This document shows, piece by piece, positions 1 through 11,600 of a stretch of DNA of 64,000 nucleotides. This stretch comes from Nemania diffusa (taxonomy: Eukaryota > Ascomycota > Sordariomycetes > Xylariales > Xylariaceae). The stretch lies in assembly GCA_038501195.1 (NCBI GenBank), contig JBBPUQ010000002.1, positions 1,984,001 through 2,048,000 of the forward strand, read 5' to 3'. The position numbers were made by a program, and so were the translations under genes. The notes under the pieces are model-generated. The model worked only from the letters and a program-made list of their open reading frames with translations, was not told where the DNA came from and searched no databases. The number at the start of each line of letters is the position of its first letter. Position 1 is the stretch's first letter.

Positions 1-590
1 TGTCGTGCGCCATATACCGCTAAATGCTGACGCAATTCACGACTTTATTTTTTCTCTCAAAAAACGGTTGCGACCTTTTAGCTACGATATTTAAAGCGTT
101 ATTGTAGATTATATATAGAGAAAAAAATATTTGTTACATATAATGAATATTAGAATAGTATGCCTTCTCAGTTTGTTGACTCGTCTAGTTCCCATCTAAC
201 TTAATATATATGTGTTATATAATAGTAGATCTTTGTTACCAACTATTAGCTAGCGTTGGAAAGCAAGGCACAGGCCAACCTCAACATTAGAAGCTCCTGG
301 TGGTGTTTGGAAACAGACACAACATAGTAGAACAAGATGATAATATCAACAAGAGATGTTAACAAAAGAACTCCTCTAGTACATATTTCTTAGCAAATCG
401 TCTCTAACATAAATAGATTTCAGTGAAGGAAAAATGATTCTCGAAGAAAATCAATATTATAGTATATTATCTTTTCGCCACTTCTTCAGGGGTTATTGAT
501 GTGTCTGATTGTTAAATATACTCGCCCTTTGTTCTTCAAGTTGATTTCTATCGTTAAGGCACGAACCTTTGGAACTGCTTGAGGCAGTTT
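1..590. other. AT-rich stretch without a gene
   Basis: Moderately AT-rich sequence with stop codons in all frames. I see no gene, RNA or clear repeat. It precedes the HNH-type remnant and looks like decayed intergenic DNA. Confidence 0.5.
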
Positions 591-594
591 ATCG

Positions 595-1340
595 TCCAAA
601 ATCAGCCTTTATAAGCATATTGCAGGATAGATGTAGCCACCTCGTCCTTCTCCTCTTTCCGCTCTTCATCTTCCCCATTGTCCTCCTTCTCCTCAACCTC
701 GCCTTCATTTTTCCCCTCCAAGAATGGATCATGCAGCCGGGCCCCCTGCAATGTAGAGACAAAATTGTCGGCCTTCTGCATAGGCATATGGCCAACCCTG
801 ATCGCAAGTCTACGGAGTGTGGTCTCGTGGACTCAATTCCCAGGTGTAGGGGAAAAGGGCATATCGGAGTATTCGAGGCGATCTCTGCTCCACCCATTTA
901 CTCCCTACCTCTCTCTGCGGAGTAAGTTTATTGCGAAAGCGAAGTATAGATACCGCATAGATGGTCGATGGTTAGTTAAAAACTTGAGGGTCCTTCCAGG
1001 AAGAGCCCGACCTGTTGGGACTAAGTCGTCCTTATGTGGTTCCCGCTCACGCTCCTCTTTATCGAGGACAATAACCATTAGACTTTTATCATCCCTCGCT
1101 GGAACAATTGCTATGCGAGCGTCGTCTAGCATTTCCTCGTACTCTGTTAAAAGGGGTATACCATTCTGTGTACTCCAAATGTGTTCTTCCGAATTATCGG
1201 CAGGTCCAAACAGATGGACTGTTGTCATCCCACCCCTCAGCCACGAGGCTAAGAGGTCATTGTACGAATATGGACTTTCTCGATAAGTAAGTTGTCAGCC
1301 TGTTCTTCTAGCCGCCGAACTTCGGCTTCGAACAGACTCC
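595..1340 (-). pseudogene. Remnant of a fungal HNH-nuclease-type protein
   Basis: Reading down the minus strand, positions 1228-905 hold an open stretch whose end (NHRPSMRYLYF followed by a Leu-rich helix, about 974-910) resembles the 'RP..RYLYFHY' block of a large family of fungal proteins annotated as HNH nuclease domain proteins. The reading then has to change frame. A second stretch at about 850-700 (VHETTLRRLAIRVGHMP) resembles the segment that follows this block in the same family, and it contains a TGA where Trp would fit. Further upstream (about 1340-1260) is a short charged helix-like piece. No intact start-to-stop frame exists, so I call it a broken copy. The family resemblance is from memory and the limits are approximate. 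Confidence 0.5.
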
Positions 1341-1477
1341 GTGAAGTATAGTTCTTCCTTTTTCAAGGGTGTTGATTAGTTATTGTTCTTTAATAGGCAA
1401 GTAGAACGGATAATCAGCACTTACCTAAGCTCTTGGTGTTTTGAAAATCATTTTAGTTTTGGTTATATGGGTATATT

Positions 1478-1620
1478 TGGTTTATCTCTGGATTGATAAC
1501 TCTTATGTTAGGGTTATACCTTGTCTGATGACTCTTATGCTAGATTTATATCTTACTGAATAACCTTATGTTAGTTTTGTGTCGCATGTGATGTGTTTAT
1601 GCTGGTTTTCTGCCTTGATG
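1478..1620. repeat. Degenerate minisatellite, unit about 32 bp
   Basis: Units beginning TCTTATGYTAG recur at about 1500, 1532 and 1563, with weaker copies at the edges (about 1478 and 1595). The two central copies are both 32 bp long and share the frame CTTATG-TTAG-TTATA. They differ at scattered positions, so the array is old. Confidence 0.55.
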
Positions 1621-2451
1621 GTCGAGTTCTAGTGACCAAATCGTGTTATTTATGTTGCGCCAGTCGTGCGTAGAGCAAGCCTCCAGATGGGAAATACAAT
1701 ATTTACTGTCTCTCGTACCTGCATATGTTTATTAAGGGCTACAAACTTCGATGGTAGCGACGATACTCCCGTGCCGGAAGGCACTTATACGGCTTGTCTG
1801 TCTAAGGGAAGGATACCAATGCCAAACAGCGCAGTGAACTTTCCTAAGGTTCAAGAAAATGCAGGCTCGAAACCACCTAAATGCCGAGACAACACGTAGC
1901 TACCTTACACGTTCCTAAGAGACACCTCCCTCCGTAAGCTACCAACAGTACACTTATGTAATAGGGGATTTCCAGCATAGATTAAGTAGGCAGCCTGGCC
2001 TCTTTGTACGGCAATAAGCGTCTACTATTTTCGCTTGTTGAAACGGATCGTGTATACTACAACGCCGCAACCTAGAAGCTTGATTACATTTACATAACTA
2101 TTCAAGGACTTCATCAAGGTATCTAGTAATTAATCGAATGTAGTGAAAATAACTAACTAACAAATTACTAACCAGAACCCTAAAACAGCAGCGTGCCAAC
2201 TAGGCATATATAGGAAAATGCAACGAAACTAGCCTTAATCAGTCACCCCGCCCCGTGAACCTTGATCAGATCACGCGCACTATACCACTGTCTAGGATTC
2301 TGATACCAAACCTCTCCTTGATAAAAGATCAGAATATTAGGGCAACAGCTAAAAGCAGTGTGGGAGGGGTTGGCGATTAGGCTTTTAAAAATAGGCTGGG
2401 TATATTTACTTGAGCTAACTCGAAATTCTATAGGCTACCTATCAAGATTTG

Positions 2452-2732
2452 TGTTGAAGTGAATAGGAGGCCTGTAACTAGCTTGGAAGAAGGGTGTAGT
2501 ATGGGGCTCAATAGAAAGATCAATGAATCCATAGCCCTATATATGAGACCTGTAAACGGTCAAGGTTCACACTTTGACAACGTTCTACTTTTAGTAGTGT
2601 CATGGTTTAGCGTTGCAGTTCTGTTTTGTGACAATTAGGGGATTATGTCACAGAGTGAATGTAATTCCTGTAGCAGCTAGGAAGGAGGGTGTAGTGTAGG
2701 GCTCAATAGAAAACTTCATTGATTTCTGGCCC
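2452..2732. repeat. Degenerate direct repeat of about 75 bp, possibly LTR-derived
   Basis: The block near 2459-2540 (sharing GGGTGTAGT and GGGCTCAATAGAAA) recurs at about 2656-2732, roughly 200 bp downstream. The first copy starts with TGTTGAAGTG and is followed near 2570 by CACACTTTGACAAC, an imperfect inverse of that start. This is how a solo LTR of about 130 bp would look. The second copy has only part of this. Assignment to an LTR is inference. Confidence 0.45.
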
Positions 2733-2879
2733 TCTAGGTCCATACGGGGGACCAAAGGTTCTATATATTACTATATATATATATAGCTAAATCCATAGAT
2801 ATAACCACCCTATAGGGTCTGGTTACCTTATCATCTGGCAACCTCATAGGTCCAGTTCCCTGACTTTTTTTACTTTTCC

Positions 2880-3900
2880 CCTGAATCTAATGAGTGCATC
2901 GATAAGCGAGTCTGTGTTCAACTCTACCTTGCTCATTATTAATCTCAAGTCCCTCGCCGACCTATAGGCCTACGACTCTAATAACTTTCGAGAGAGGAAT
3001 ATCGAAGAGGACGGTAGTGGTCCCCTTTGGGGAATCTGAATTGGTGAGATACCTTTCAGAGATGCTCACTAGAGCCCGGACACACGACGATGATGCGCTC
3101 ATTACCTTAGTATGATTTGCGTGAGGCAGGCGATAAGGAATGTAAATCTGCAAAAACGTCTCACTAGAAGCAATGCGAACTTCAATATAGTATCCTCGGC
3201 TCTGGTGGCACTGTTATGAACTATACTAATTCCTGGACTCTTACGACAAGTGCCGGAGGAGATCAAAGCTAACCTCATAGGCAGTCTCGTAGGGGATGAA
3301 GGCGTAGAGCTCAAGAAGGTTATCCAACTACCCCTTTTGTCATCCATCTACGCCGAGTCCCTTCGTCTCCATGTCAAGGGCTTTTTCTTCGCCAGTTCTC
3401 TACGGTCTGATGCGTCTGTCGGAAAATGACGTCTACCACGAGGAAGTCTGGGATTAGTCAATACCGGCGGTCCTTACATAGATGAATACGTCTGGAACAC
3501 TCATCAAGGTCAATATCCTGTCGACTCATTTTAGGCTGAGATTCCTAATCGACCCCTCGGATCCGTCCGGTGGCCCTATGAGCCCACGGTTTAGGAACAG
3601 GAAGGGGGAGGGAGTCAGAGACCGTGCTTTGTCCGATTAACCATCTAACTACTTCTCGATAGACGGATAGGAAGGCTCTGGGGGTACTGTATGAGGGCGA
3701 GTTGCTCATAGCGACCCTCGGCACTTCAATCTAACGTGGTGCTGGGGGACCTGCGATCTATCTCGGAAGATTCCTGGCCAGAAACATCATCAGCACTGCT
3801 CACATTGGAACTTGACTTTGAGCTCGTCGTAGGGCTCGTCGGCGCGGTTGAGATGGGCCAACTTGACAATTGGCGATAAATGGTTTAGGCGTGGTGAGAC
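2880..3900 (+). pseudogene. Cytochrome P450 pseudogene
   Basis: Three canonical P450 blocks can be read in order on the plus strand. The stretch PEEIKANLIGSLVGDEG, then the K-helix ExxR as ESLRL (3355-3369), lies at about 3253-3400. The block GLVNTGGPYIDEYVWNT followed by PVDSF, stop, AE (stop replacing Trp of the usual FWAERF) lies at about 3450-3540. The haem-binding region reads GAGGPAIYLGRFLARNII at about 3738-3791. In that last block the invariant Cys ligand is a Tyr codon (TAT where TGT is expected) and the next Pro is Leu (CTC for CCC); both are transitions. There are internal stops and at least one frameshift (near 3541). It resembles fungal P450s of the CYP7/CYP8-like type. The N-terminal half is not clear. 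Confidence 0.75.
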
Positions 3901-4282
3901 CGAAGAACCCTATTTGTATTGAGGAGAAAGAATATCATTATGATATATCATTATTTCTCCCTTGCTTGTATTTGGTAATCCGTTATTTGTGGTAACTCCT
4001 ACCTACACTATTGTACCTGATTGACCGACTGACCCGCTTACATGTAGCTACGCGAGATTCGTATTCGTATTAGAACGATAGAGGATCGCACGCTTTCCAG
4101 GAAAGGTAGGAGCCATCGGGTTTCAGCACCTGGGCAGCTCGCAGCTTGTCGGAACAAGCATATCCCCGATTGATGGATCGTATTCGACAACGCTCAGGTC
4201 CACTGTCCACCCACCTCGCACCAACTGTATTTTGTGTTCGTGAGCATCTATTTCATCGTGACTGCGGCGTTTACAAATTGGA
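3901..4282. other. Intergenic region upstream of the 3-beta-HSD-like gene
   Basis: Contains an imperfect hairpin at about 3922-3962 (arms ending GAGAAA / TTTCTC around an AT-rich core) just after the P450 remnant. Otherwise nothing is recognised. The last 200 bases presumably contain the promoter and 5' UTR of the gene starting at 4283. Confidence 0.4.
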
Positions 4283-5823
4283 ATGGATGGCCTCACAACA
4301 ACACAGCAGGTCAAATGGGCCGCAGCTGTGCTGTTTTTTCTTGGCGTCGCATACTTATGGCGGCTCAATACCGTCATGAGCCAGACGCCGCCGGGCGCTA
4401 TCCATGCATCTCCGTACCGCTGGGCGGATCACGAGGTCAAGGAGACGTATAAGCGCATCAAGGCGAAGCCCATAGACTGGACAAAACATCTGCCGCCTAA
4501 GGCCAACCGACGCTATGTCGTCACCGGCGGTTCCGGCGGCGTCGGCGGCCAGATCATCCTGCATCTGCTCCAGCGCGGCGAGTCGCCCGAGAGCATCCGG
4601 ATCCTCGACTTTAGGCAGGTCGAGAGATCCGACATGAAGAGTGGCGCCGCCACCAAGGTAGACTTCGCACAGGCCGACATCACATCTCCGAGTGCCACAA
4701 AGGCCGCCTTTGACAAGCCGTGGCCCTCGCATGTGGCCAAATTGCCGTTGACCGTGTTTCACACGGCTGCTCTCATTATCCCCGGTGAACGCACCATGGG
4801 GACCTACGAACGCATCAAGAAAGTCAACATCCAGGGCACGCAGAACGTCATGGACGCGGCGAAGGCTGCGGGCGCCACCATCTTCATCGCCACCTCCTCT
4901 GCTTCCGTTGCCCACCGGCCCGCCAGTTACTGGGGCAATCCATTCCGCCGCTGGCCGAGGAATTACTTCCAGTTGATCGATGAGTCAGATTTCGACAAGC
5001 CGATGCTCCCTCACTCGCAGTTCTTCGCCAACTACGCACACACTAAGGCCGTTGCTGAGAGAATCGTCTGTGCGGCGAACTCCCCAAATTTCCGGACTGG
5101 TGCTATTCGACCCTCCAACGCCATCTATGGTAGCAGCAATGGCGATCAAGTCGTTGGTAAGTTAATTCCCATTTTTCATTTCTCTACAGTATGGGGGTCA
5201 CGGCTATTGAGTGGCTCATGCTCCCCATGCCCTTCTATCACCTTTCTTAAAATAGTAGGAAGGTAGAAGAAGAAGAAATCGCTCACAGTCAATCAATAGG
5301 CGTGGTGTTACGTTCTGGTGGTTCTCAAACCTGGATGCAAAACATCGTCCAGAACTTTGTACACGGCGGTCACATCTCACTCGGCCACCTGCAATTCGAG
5401 GCAGCCCTACTCCGCAAGGAGATGCCCAAGTGCGCCGGCCGGCCATTCATCATCACGGATGACGGGCCGCCGCCTACGTACGGCGACATGTATCACCTCT
5501 GCAAGCTGACATCCGAGACGCCGGTGAAGCTCACGTTCCTGCCACCGGCGCCCTTCCTCATCCTCGGCCACATCGTCGAGCTGGTCGCCATCGCGAGTAG
5601 AACGCCTGTGTTAAAGTGGATCTTCCCGGAGCCCAAGGGTACGATTGCGATTCTGCAGCCGGGTGTCTTCCACGCTTCTTTGAATTACGTGGCGACGGAC
5701 GAGGCGGCCCAGCGGAGCGTTGAGCAGGGTGGTCTTGGCTTTAGACATGTCCATACCAGTATGGAGGGGATGTGCCAGCAGGTGGTAGAGTGGAACAACG
5801 AGCATGCATCGTCGAGCTCTTGA
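4283..5823 (+). CDS. NAD(P)-dependent 3-beta-hydroxysteroid dehydrogenase / epimerase-like protein
   Basis: Two exons, 4283-5156 and 5300-5823, joined across a 143-nt intron (GTAAGT donor, CAATAG acceptor), give 465 residues. An N-terminal hydrophobic segment (about residues 10-25) suggests membrane anchoring. A Rossmann nucleotide-binding motif VTGGSGGVGG lies near residues 79-88, and the extended short-chain dehydrogenase active-site motif YxxxK is present as YAHTK (about residue 252), with the Ser-rich TSSASV block before it. This is the layout of the 3-beta-HSD/isomerase family, which includes sterol-4-alpha-carboxylate 3-dehydrogenase (Erg26). The splice restores the conserved run DQVVG-VVLRSG. 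The substrate is not evident; filamentous fungi have several paralogues, so I would not call it ERG26. The first in-frame ATG before the hydrophobic segment was taken as the start. Confidence 0.85.
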
Positions 5824-6981
5824 ACGTGTATGAGAGGGCAAATGATTTCTTAATTACGCAGAAGTTAACTGGGAAGGGCTATGATCCTACGATTTACGGG
5901 TTCGAAAGCATGCGAGTCCTCCTCAAAGCAACTCTCTATACTTACCGGTTTATTTTGGCTTTAACGTATGCCAAATGAGGGCCTGAGCCGACGCTCTAAT
6001 ATATTATAAAGAGCTAACTGATATAGTGAAATCCTCGTACTTGCGACAAGAGCCATTATTATCTTGATCTCTCTAAAGATCTTATTATATCTCAGCATAG
6101 ATAGATTTTAGAGAAGCGGGCGGAAGAAGGAGACTAAGGCACCAAACCACCTGGCAGCGCACGGTTGTTAGCTTAGTTATATATCTCATAAAATAGTATA
6201 TTGTTAAGCTGAGGCTAAAAGATCTGTCTTTATTCCAAAAACTGTATTCCAAGCTCCGGTATCTGCGCTCTCGCATAAAATATCCTATCACAAACCCCAA
6301 TGCCCAAATACATGCATGCGTACATCCGTATAACTAGATTAGGCGCAGATTCCCGACCTCATATCTATACTCCGGCCACCAAACAGACACCGGCGAGCTA
6401 GATGACAGAAATCGATCGCCGGCATTTCAAAGAGCCGAGAAGCCTTGCTTGATTAAGCCTATCCCATGATACTATTTATGTAGGAAATAACCACCCCCCA
6501 AAGTGGGAATGAAGCTTCATAATGTTGATTACACATCAAGTCAGATCGCACTGTCTCATTGGGCAAATCCCGCATCGAAAGCCGTAGGTTCGCAGAAAAA
6601 AAGCAATAAATGGTAGATCAGATCCCGCGGAATCGAGATTTGCCAAATCGCATATCGTGGCAGGGATGGCGTGCTACAAGCTAACGAAGAGATCCCCAAT
6701 TACAAACAAAGAACCCCTCATTCCACCATGCTCACCTTTCCCCGTGCGAGATAGGGCGTGGCTGCACATCACAGTAGTGCGTCATGCCACGGCGCGCTCA
6801 TCCCGCACTCGGGTTCTGCGAAGACAAGCTGTATAAATAAGGCGGCGCGGGCGTAGCATGATGTTGGAACGGGTAATAACAGCCAGCCCCTGTTCATATC
6901 TCCCCTTGGCTCATCGCAGCCTATCGTCGTCGCCTCATCTACTCAATTGCCCATATAATCCAAGACGCAAATATCAGTGCC
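5824..6981. other. Intergenic region
   Basis: AT-rich 3' flank of the dehydrogenase gene, then the upstream region of the carbonic anhydrase gene. Several open frames (for example 5772-5978 plus and 6085-6300 minus) have no recognisable content. A TATA-like box near 6832 is listed separately. Confidence 0.5.
6832..6840 (+). promoter_or_regulatory. TATA-like box of the carbonic anhydrase gene
   Basis: TATAAATAA lies about 140 bp upstream of the ATG at 6982, followed by GC-rich sequence and a pyrimidine-rich leader. The spacing is plausible for a fungal TATA promoter; function is inferred. Confidence 0.45.
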
Positions 6982-7723
6982 ATGGCGTCTGAGATCCAAA
7001 AGAACTTCGTCGAAAAGAACGCGGAGTACGCTCGTGCGTTCGACCAGGGCCACCTCGCTCTCCCACCCGCGAAGAAATACCTCATTGGTAAGAAGCCGTC
7101 GTGTCCCTCATGGATCTCCCTCCTTTTCTTTAGCAAAACCTGGAATGAGGGCCGAGATATCGTACTGATGGCTTCTAGTTACGTGCATGGACGCGCGGAT
7201 CGACCCCGCGGCGGCTTTTGGCATCTCGCTGGGCGACGCCCACGTCATACGGAACGCGGGCGCCAGCGCCAAGGACGCGCACCGGTCCATCGTGATCTCT
7301 GAGCAGCTCCTCGGCACGCGCGAGAGTGAGTGATACCCCCCGAGTGCTTTGCTTTCCCCAGGTAGGCAACTTCCGCCGCCGCGGAGAAACAAGGGCTCTA
7401 TGTCTCAGAGGCTGGGCAAATCTTCACTGGGAGACAATTGACTAATCAGAGACATGGTTTAAAAAGTCATACTGGTCAAGCATACGGGATGCGGCATGCT
7501 GACGTTCACGAATGACGACGCGCATGCGCTTGTCAAGCAGAACCTCGGGCCGACGGCTGCGGCTGAGCTTGCGACCCTGGATTTCTTGCCCTTCCCTGAG
7601 CTTGATGCTGCTGTCAAGGCCGATGTGGAGTTCTTGAAGAGGAGCGCTACGGTCCCGGATGACGTTGCTATTAGCGGGTGGGTTTACGAGGTCGAGACGG
7701 GCAAAGCAAGACAGGTTGTATGA
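6982..7723 (+). CDS. Small beta-class carbonic anhydrase
   Basis: Three exons, 6982-7087, 7179-7325 and 7467-7723, encode 169 residues. The beta-class zinc motifs are complete: CxDxR as CMDAR just after the first junction (about residue 38) and HxxC as HTGC (about residue 90). The conserved LLGTRE-I run directly before HTGC is restored only if exon 3 starts after AAAAAG at 7466, because an in-frame TAA lies at 7460-7462. The enzyme interconverts CO2 and bicarbonate with one zinc held by two Cys and one His. There is no signal or transit peptide, so a cytosolic place is likely. At 169 residues it belongs to the short fungal beta-carbonic anhydrases, some of which are poorly characterised. It converges with the NGI1-like gene, with 166 bp between the stop codons. 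Confidence 0.88.
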
Positions 7724-7889
7724 GAGAGGGCCAGGGGTTTAGGACTGTGATGCTTCGGGTCAGACGGATCTAGGTCATGGTTCGATGCGTGATATATATG
7801 AAACATTATGGACTTTTAAGTCTGGCATTAGCGTTTAGTTGTCTATGTCTATACCCCGGAATCGTTCTTCATGTAGTAAGTGGTTAAAA

Positions 7890-8614
7890 TCAAACTTTTT
7901 GAATTTGAGGAACATCGCCCTTGGTAATCTCGGCGACGAACGCAGGATCTGGGTCATACAGCATGACATGAAAATGCTCAACTGCCTGAACCGACTTGAG
8001 AGATCGCCAGTTTTTGAACCATATGTACTATTGTATCTTGAGTGAGTGAGAGGGCTTGGTAGTCGCCATGTGGGATGTCTTACATGATCACGCGGCACCC
8101 GTGAACCGAACGTCTTTAGAACGAACGCATCGATCTCGGCACGGGCCTGTTCGGTAAGGTCATCGGTCGCCGGGTCATCTTCCAAGTCAAACTTGGTCCA
8201 TACGACGATGTGGACTATCTTTTTATCAATGCCGTACGGCCAGTCATTCCACAAGATCTTTACATCCTCCTCGTACTCGAACGGCCTACCCCTGGGCGTT
8301 ATGGGCATGTCCCACTGCAGCCTCTGCGACAGAATGAAGTTCATGACACTGCCGTAGTCCCGCTTCAAGCCCCATGTGAATTCTAGGTATCTCCGCAGTT
8401 CGGACGGCACGCGCTGGAATAGATCGAGGCGGTTGTCCAGGATCAGCTTCTGCACCTCGGGCCAGGTGTGGAGGTGGTACTCTTCGTCAGGCGTGCTGAG
8501 AATGCCCTGGTCCTTCGCGTTCGCCGCGCGCAAGAATTCGGGACATTCTTCTGTCCGCTTGTCTTCTGCGACATTGACCTGCCAGTACGGTAACCCTGTA
8601 CTTAAACTTCCCAT
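7890..8614 (-). CDS. N-acetylglucosamine-induced protein 1-like (DUF3605)
   Basis: Exon 1 (8614-8084) and exon 2 (8027-7890) are separated by a 56-nt intron with a GTAAGA donor and an AATAG acceptor, giving 222 residues. The N-terminal LPYWQVNV block, the central [17 protein letters not shown] block and the C-terminal [23 protein letters not shown] block match my recollection of the fungal DUF3605 family, named after the GlcNAc-induced protein of Candida. Biochemical function is unknown. The splice is supported because it restores DH-YIWFKNW in frame. An alternative in-frame ATG at 8686 would add 24 residues; I prefer 8614 because [11 protein letters not shown] fits the usual start better. 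Confidence 0.82.
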
Positions 8615-11600
8615 GGCGACGAGGACCTGTGGCCTAAGGGGCACTGGCGAAATACGCAATCTAGAGAGAGAGAAAATAAATAGCAATGCTTAGATAGAGG
8701 CCAAGATTCAAGATTCTTTAATTTGATGTAGTTTTCTTTTTCCTCTTCTTCCCCTTTTTGACTTTTTTTGTCAAGTTTTTTATATGTTGTTTACCAATGG
8801 ATGGACGCGGTAGCTGTGTTTTTGAAGCCATCTCTAGCTATATTTTGGTGGGGTAGAAGCGCGGGCCTTATTGATGGTCTGGCCCGTCTCAGGCGGCCCC
8901 TCCGGCCGGGATCGGCTGGCAAGAACCAGCGGAACTACCTAGGTACCTACTAAACCAGAAATATGTAAGTAAGATCACGAAGATACCGTCTATCTACGCG
9001 TATGCGTCAGGATTTTAACTTAAATAGTGAAATGCGCTACCAGATAGTATACTACGAAGACCATCATCTAGTGAGACAATAATTCAACCACAGCGCCGCC
9101 TCAGGCACATATGAGCTCATGGTTCGTGATTAATGCGGCTTAAAATATGTGCTCTAGGCAGTACATAGTAATTAATCCACATACACTACGTCTAGGTACC
9201 TTGAGTATCACAGTAGGACCTAGGTACTACCAGCTCGATTCCGGCAGATTAGAAAGAAAAAGGGGGTGACGAAAAAAAATTTATATATAAATGGCGGCGG
9301 CGGCTGCGGCGGCGCTCACCGCTGTGTTTACTATAAGCTTGGTACTATATACTGTATTGATGTCGCTTGACCGTCTTGTTTAAGACACGAGATTTGAAAT
9401 TCACTCAAGCTCGTGTCCTTCATCCCACGTGGCCTGCACTCCACTATCTATTTGCTGCAGGTATCTATCTTAAGGTAACAGCGCGGAAAGTAAGTAATGT
9501 TGTTTTCATCCAATGTTGTAGGACTTGGGTATCTAGATAGGTATTTAGATAGCGTGGTGTAAGTAGGTACGTCTGGGTGGTTTTTAGCGAAGGGAACCTA
9601 AGGCTGACTTTATTTTTATCACATTTTCTTTTGGTAGATAAGAATCTACTGGTGCAGATATTGATCTTTGAAGTGCGTGGTGAGGCAACATACGCATACC
9701 TAATTAGATCCATGTCCTCGGTAGTGTGTTGTATGAACCGGCCCATTTGGGACAAGATGCCTTACGCGGAGGTTTTTTTTTAGAGGCTAGCTATGGCCTT
9801 CGCGTCAATAGAGTACAGTAGCGCCTCGCGCATACCATGCCTAGTATGTGATAGGTGTCGAATCGTTCACCAAAACGCAGCTGAACAAACACGTTTGGGC
9901 GGCCGACGCGCAAGATGCAGGTCCAGAGCTTCAACATCCCGGCACGTCCAGCTCTCTTAGTCGCTGCCATTCCCGAAGCCCCCCTTGTCTTGGACTCCGA
10001 CACGATGTAACTATCAAATTAGCTTTTGCTGGGCTGAGATGAGCTTGATCCACACTGATAATGAAGCTACGCAATCCACCATATTTTTGAAGTAATGTTT
10101 CGAGAACTTATAAACTTAATACATAGGTACCATACTATGGTAGACATACGCCGTTGGTATTTTAGCTTACATAGTACATAGCTAAATACAATGACAGCAG
10201 ACGAAGACACCATACTGTTTACACTGTACCTAGCCTGGTCGGCTACCCTGAAAAGATGTGGAATCTGAGAGTTAAAGTGACTAGAGCTGGTTGTGCAATA
10301 TCGCTAGATACCTACCTAGTCTACGCAACGACTCAACACATGCGAGCGAGCGCCACTCCTCTAACCGTTTCCCAAGCCCCTGGCCGGACGTTGAGAGAAC
10401 AAAGCTGTAGAGATCTAGAACGCTCAGCTGCCAAAGTGTGTACCTAGAATTGACTGTCAGCTCTCAGCCTTCGCTAGTACCGACGATAAGGACAATGCCT
10501 ATCTACGCATAGGGCAATAAATAAGATATAATATGATAGCAAATCTGAGGCTTTTTGGATGCAAGACGAACCAATATTTACCAAGAAGGGAATCATGCCG
10601 ACCCCCTAGACCTTACCATGGAACGCCACATGAGAGAGGCTGTGCTGCGTGATCGGGGGGTTGATATCGTAGGATTTCGATGACCGGTAATTGGGATTGA
10701 TCATGACGGATGGGGAATGTATAATCGTCGCCGCGGGGCAGCTAAAGCATGTACATACCTAGGTAGGTTATATACTATATCTACGCAGTACGCAGTATGT
10801 AATACGTTAGACCTACCGCCTACATATGTACCTCATACAGTACCTAACCCATTTGCTGTAGCAACCAACCCCCCAGTCAATGTATTATGTATTGAAATCC
10901 CAATTGTGTATAAAGAAAAGGGGAGAGTCTTCTATTTAGACAGACTAATGTCCCGTCTAACAATCCTGTTCTACAGTACTTTCCGTATCGTCACTACTTT
11001 TCTCTTTTCTCTGGTCGTAGCCACTATCTGATCAAACTTGTTTGCCTATCCTGTATCTATCTATTACAGGGTTCATGAGGTATGTTGCTGATCCTTTACT
11101 CCTTCCAGCCAAGACGATCTCTGCGCAGCTTTGTTGCCCCTCCTCCCCTACAGTTCCTTTCTCCCCCTAGGAACCCCTCTATTTGTTTGCCTCGCATTCT
11201 GCTCCTAGGCCACTTAGCATAGCTGCAAACAGGCAGTCTACAATCGCCAGCAGGGGTTTCGAGGATGAGACAATTACAATATGACTTGAAGGGGCGACAT
11301 GATGCAATATGTGTCATGGCTGCCGGCGGGTTTAGACGTGTGGGCGGACAAGAGTGGGCAAATAGGAGAGGTTGCAGGCAGATATGCGGACGTGCAGAAA
11401 CAGAAGCCGTTTACTCGACCGAGCCAGGATCTGGCGTTATCCAGACCGCTGCATTACGTCAATTATATAAACACGTGGGCTGATTTGTTGAGCAGTCACA
11501 GCAAACACATCGACAAGAAAGATCAACGGTGACATAAAAGCCACTCCTCAAACAAACGGAGCGAAGCTCCCAACAGCTTGAGGCGTCACAATACAGAGTA

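Larger units (their letters stand above)
1341..2870. other. Gene-free stretch with degenerate repeats
   Basis: About 1.5 kb with no supportable gene. It holds a degenerate minisatellite (about 1478-1620) and a degenerate direct repeat (about 2452-2732), both listed separately. A 77-residue open frame at 1666-1899 has no recognisable feature and is left out. Confidence 0.5.

Noticed and set aside
678..1286. 202-codon plus-strand open frame
   Set aside because: It runs antisense to the HNH-type remnant and has no recognisable motif; it looks like a shadow of the decayed gene.
5772..5978. Possible small gene overlapping the end of the 3-beta-HSD-like gene
   Set aside because: It overlaps the coding end in another frame and continues into AT-rich 3' flank without any motif.
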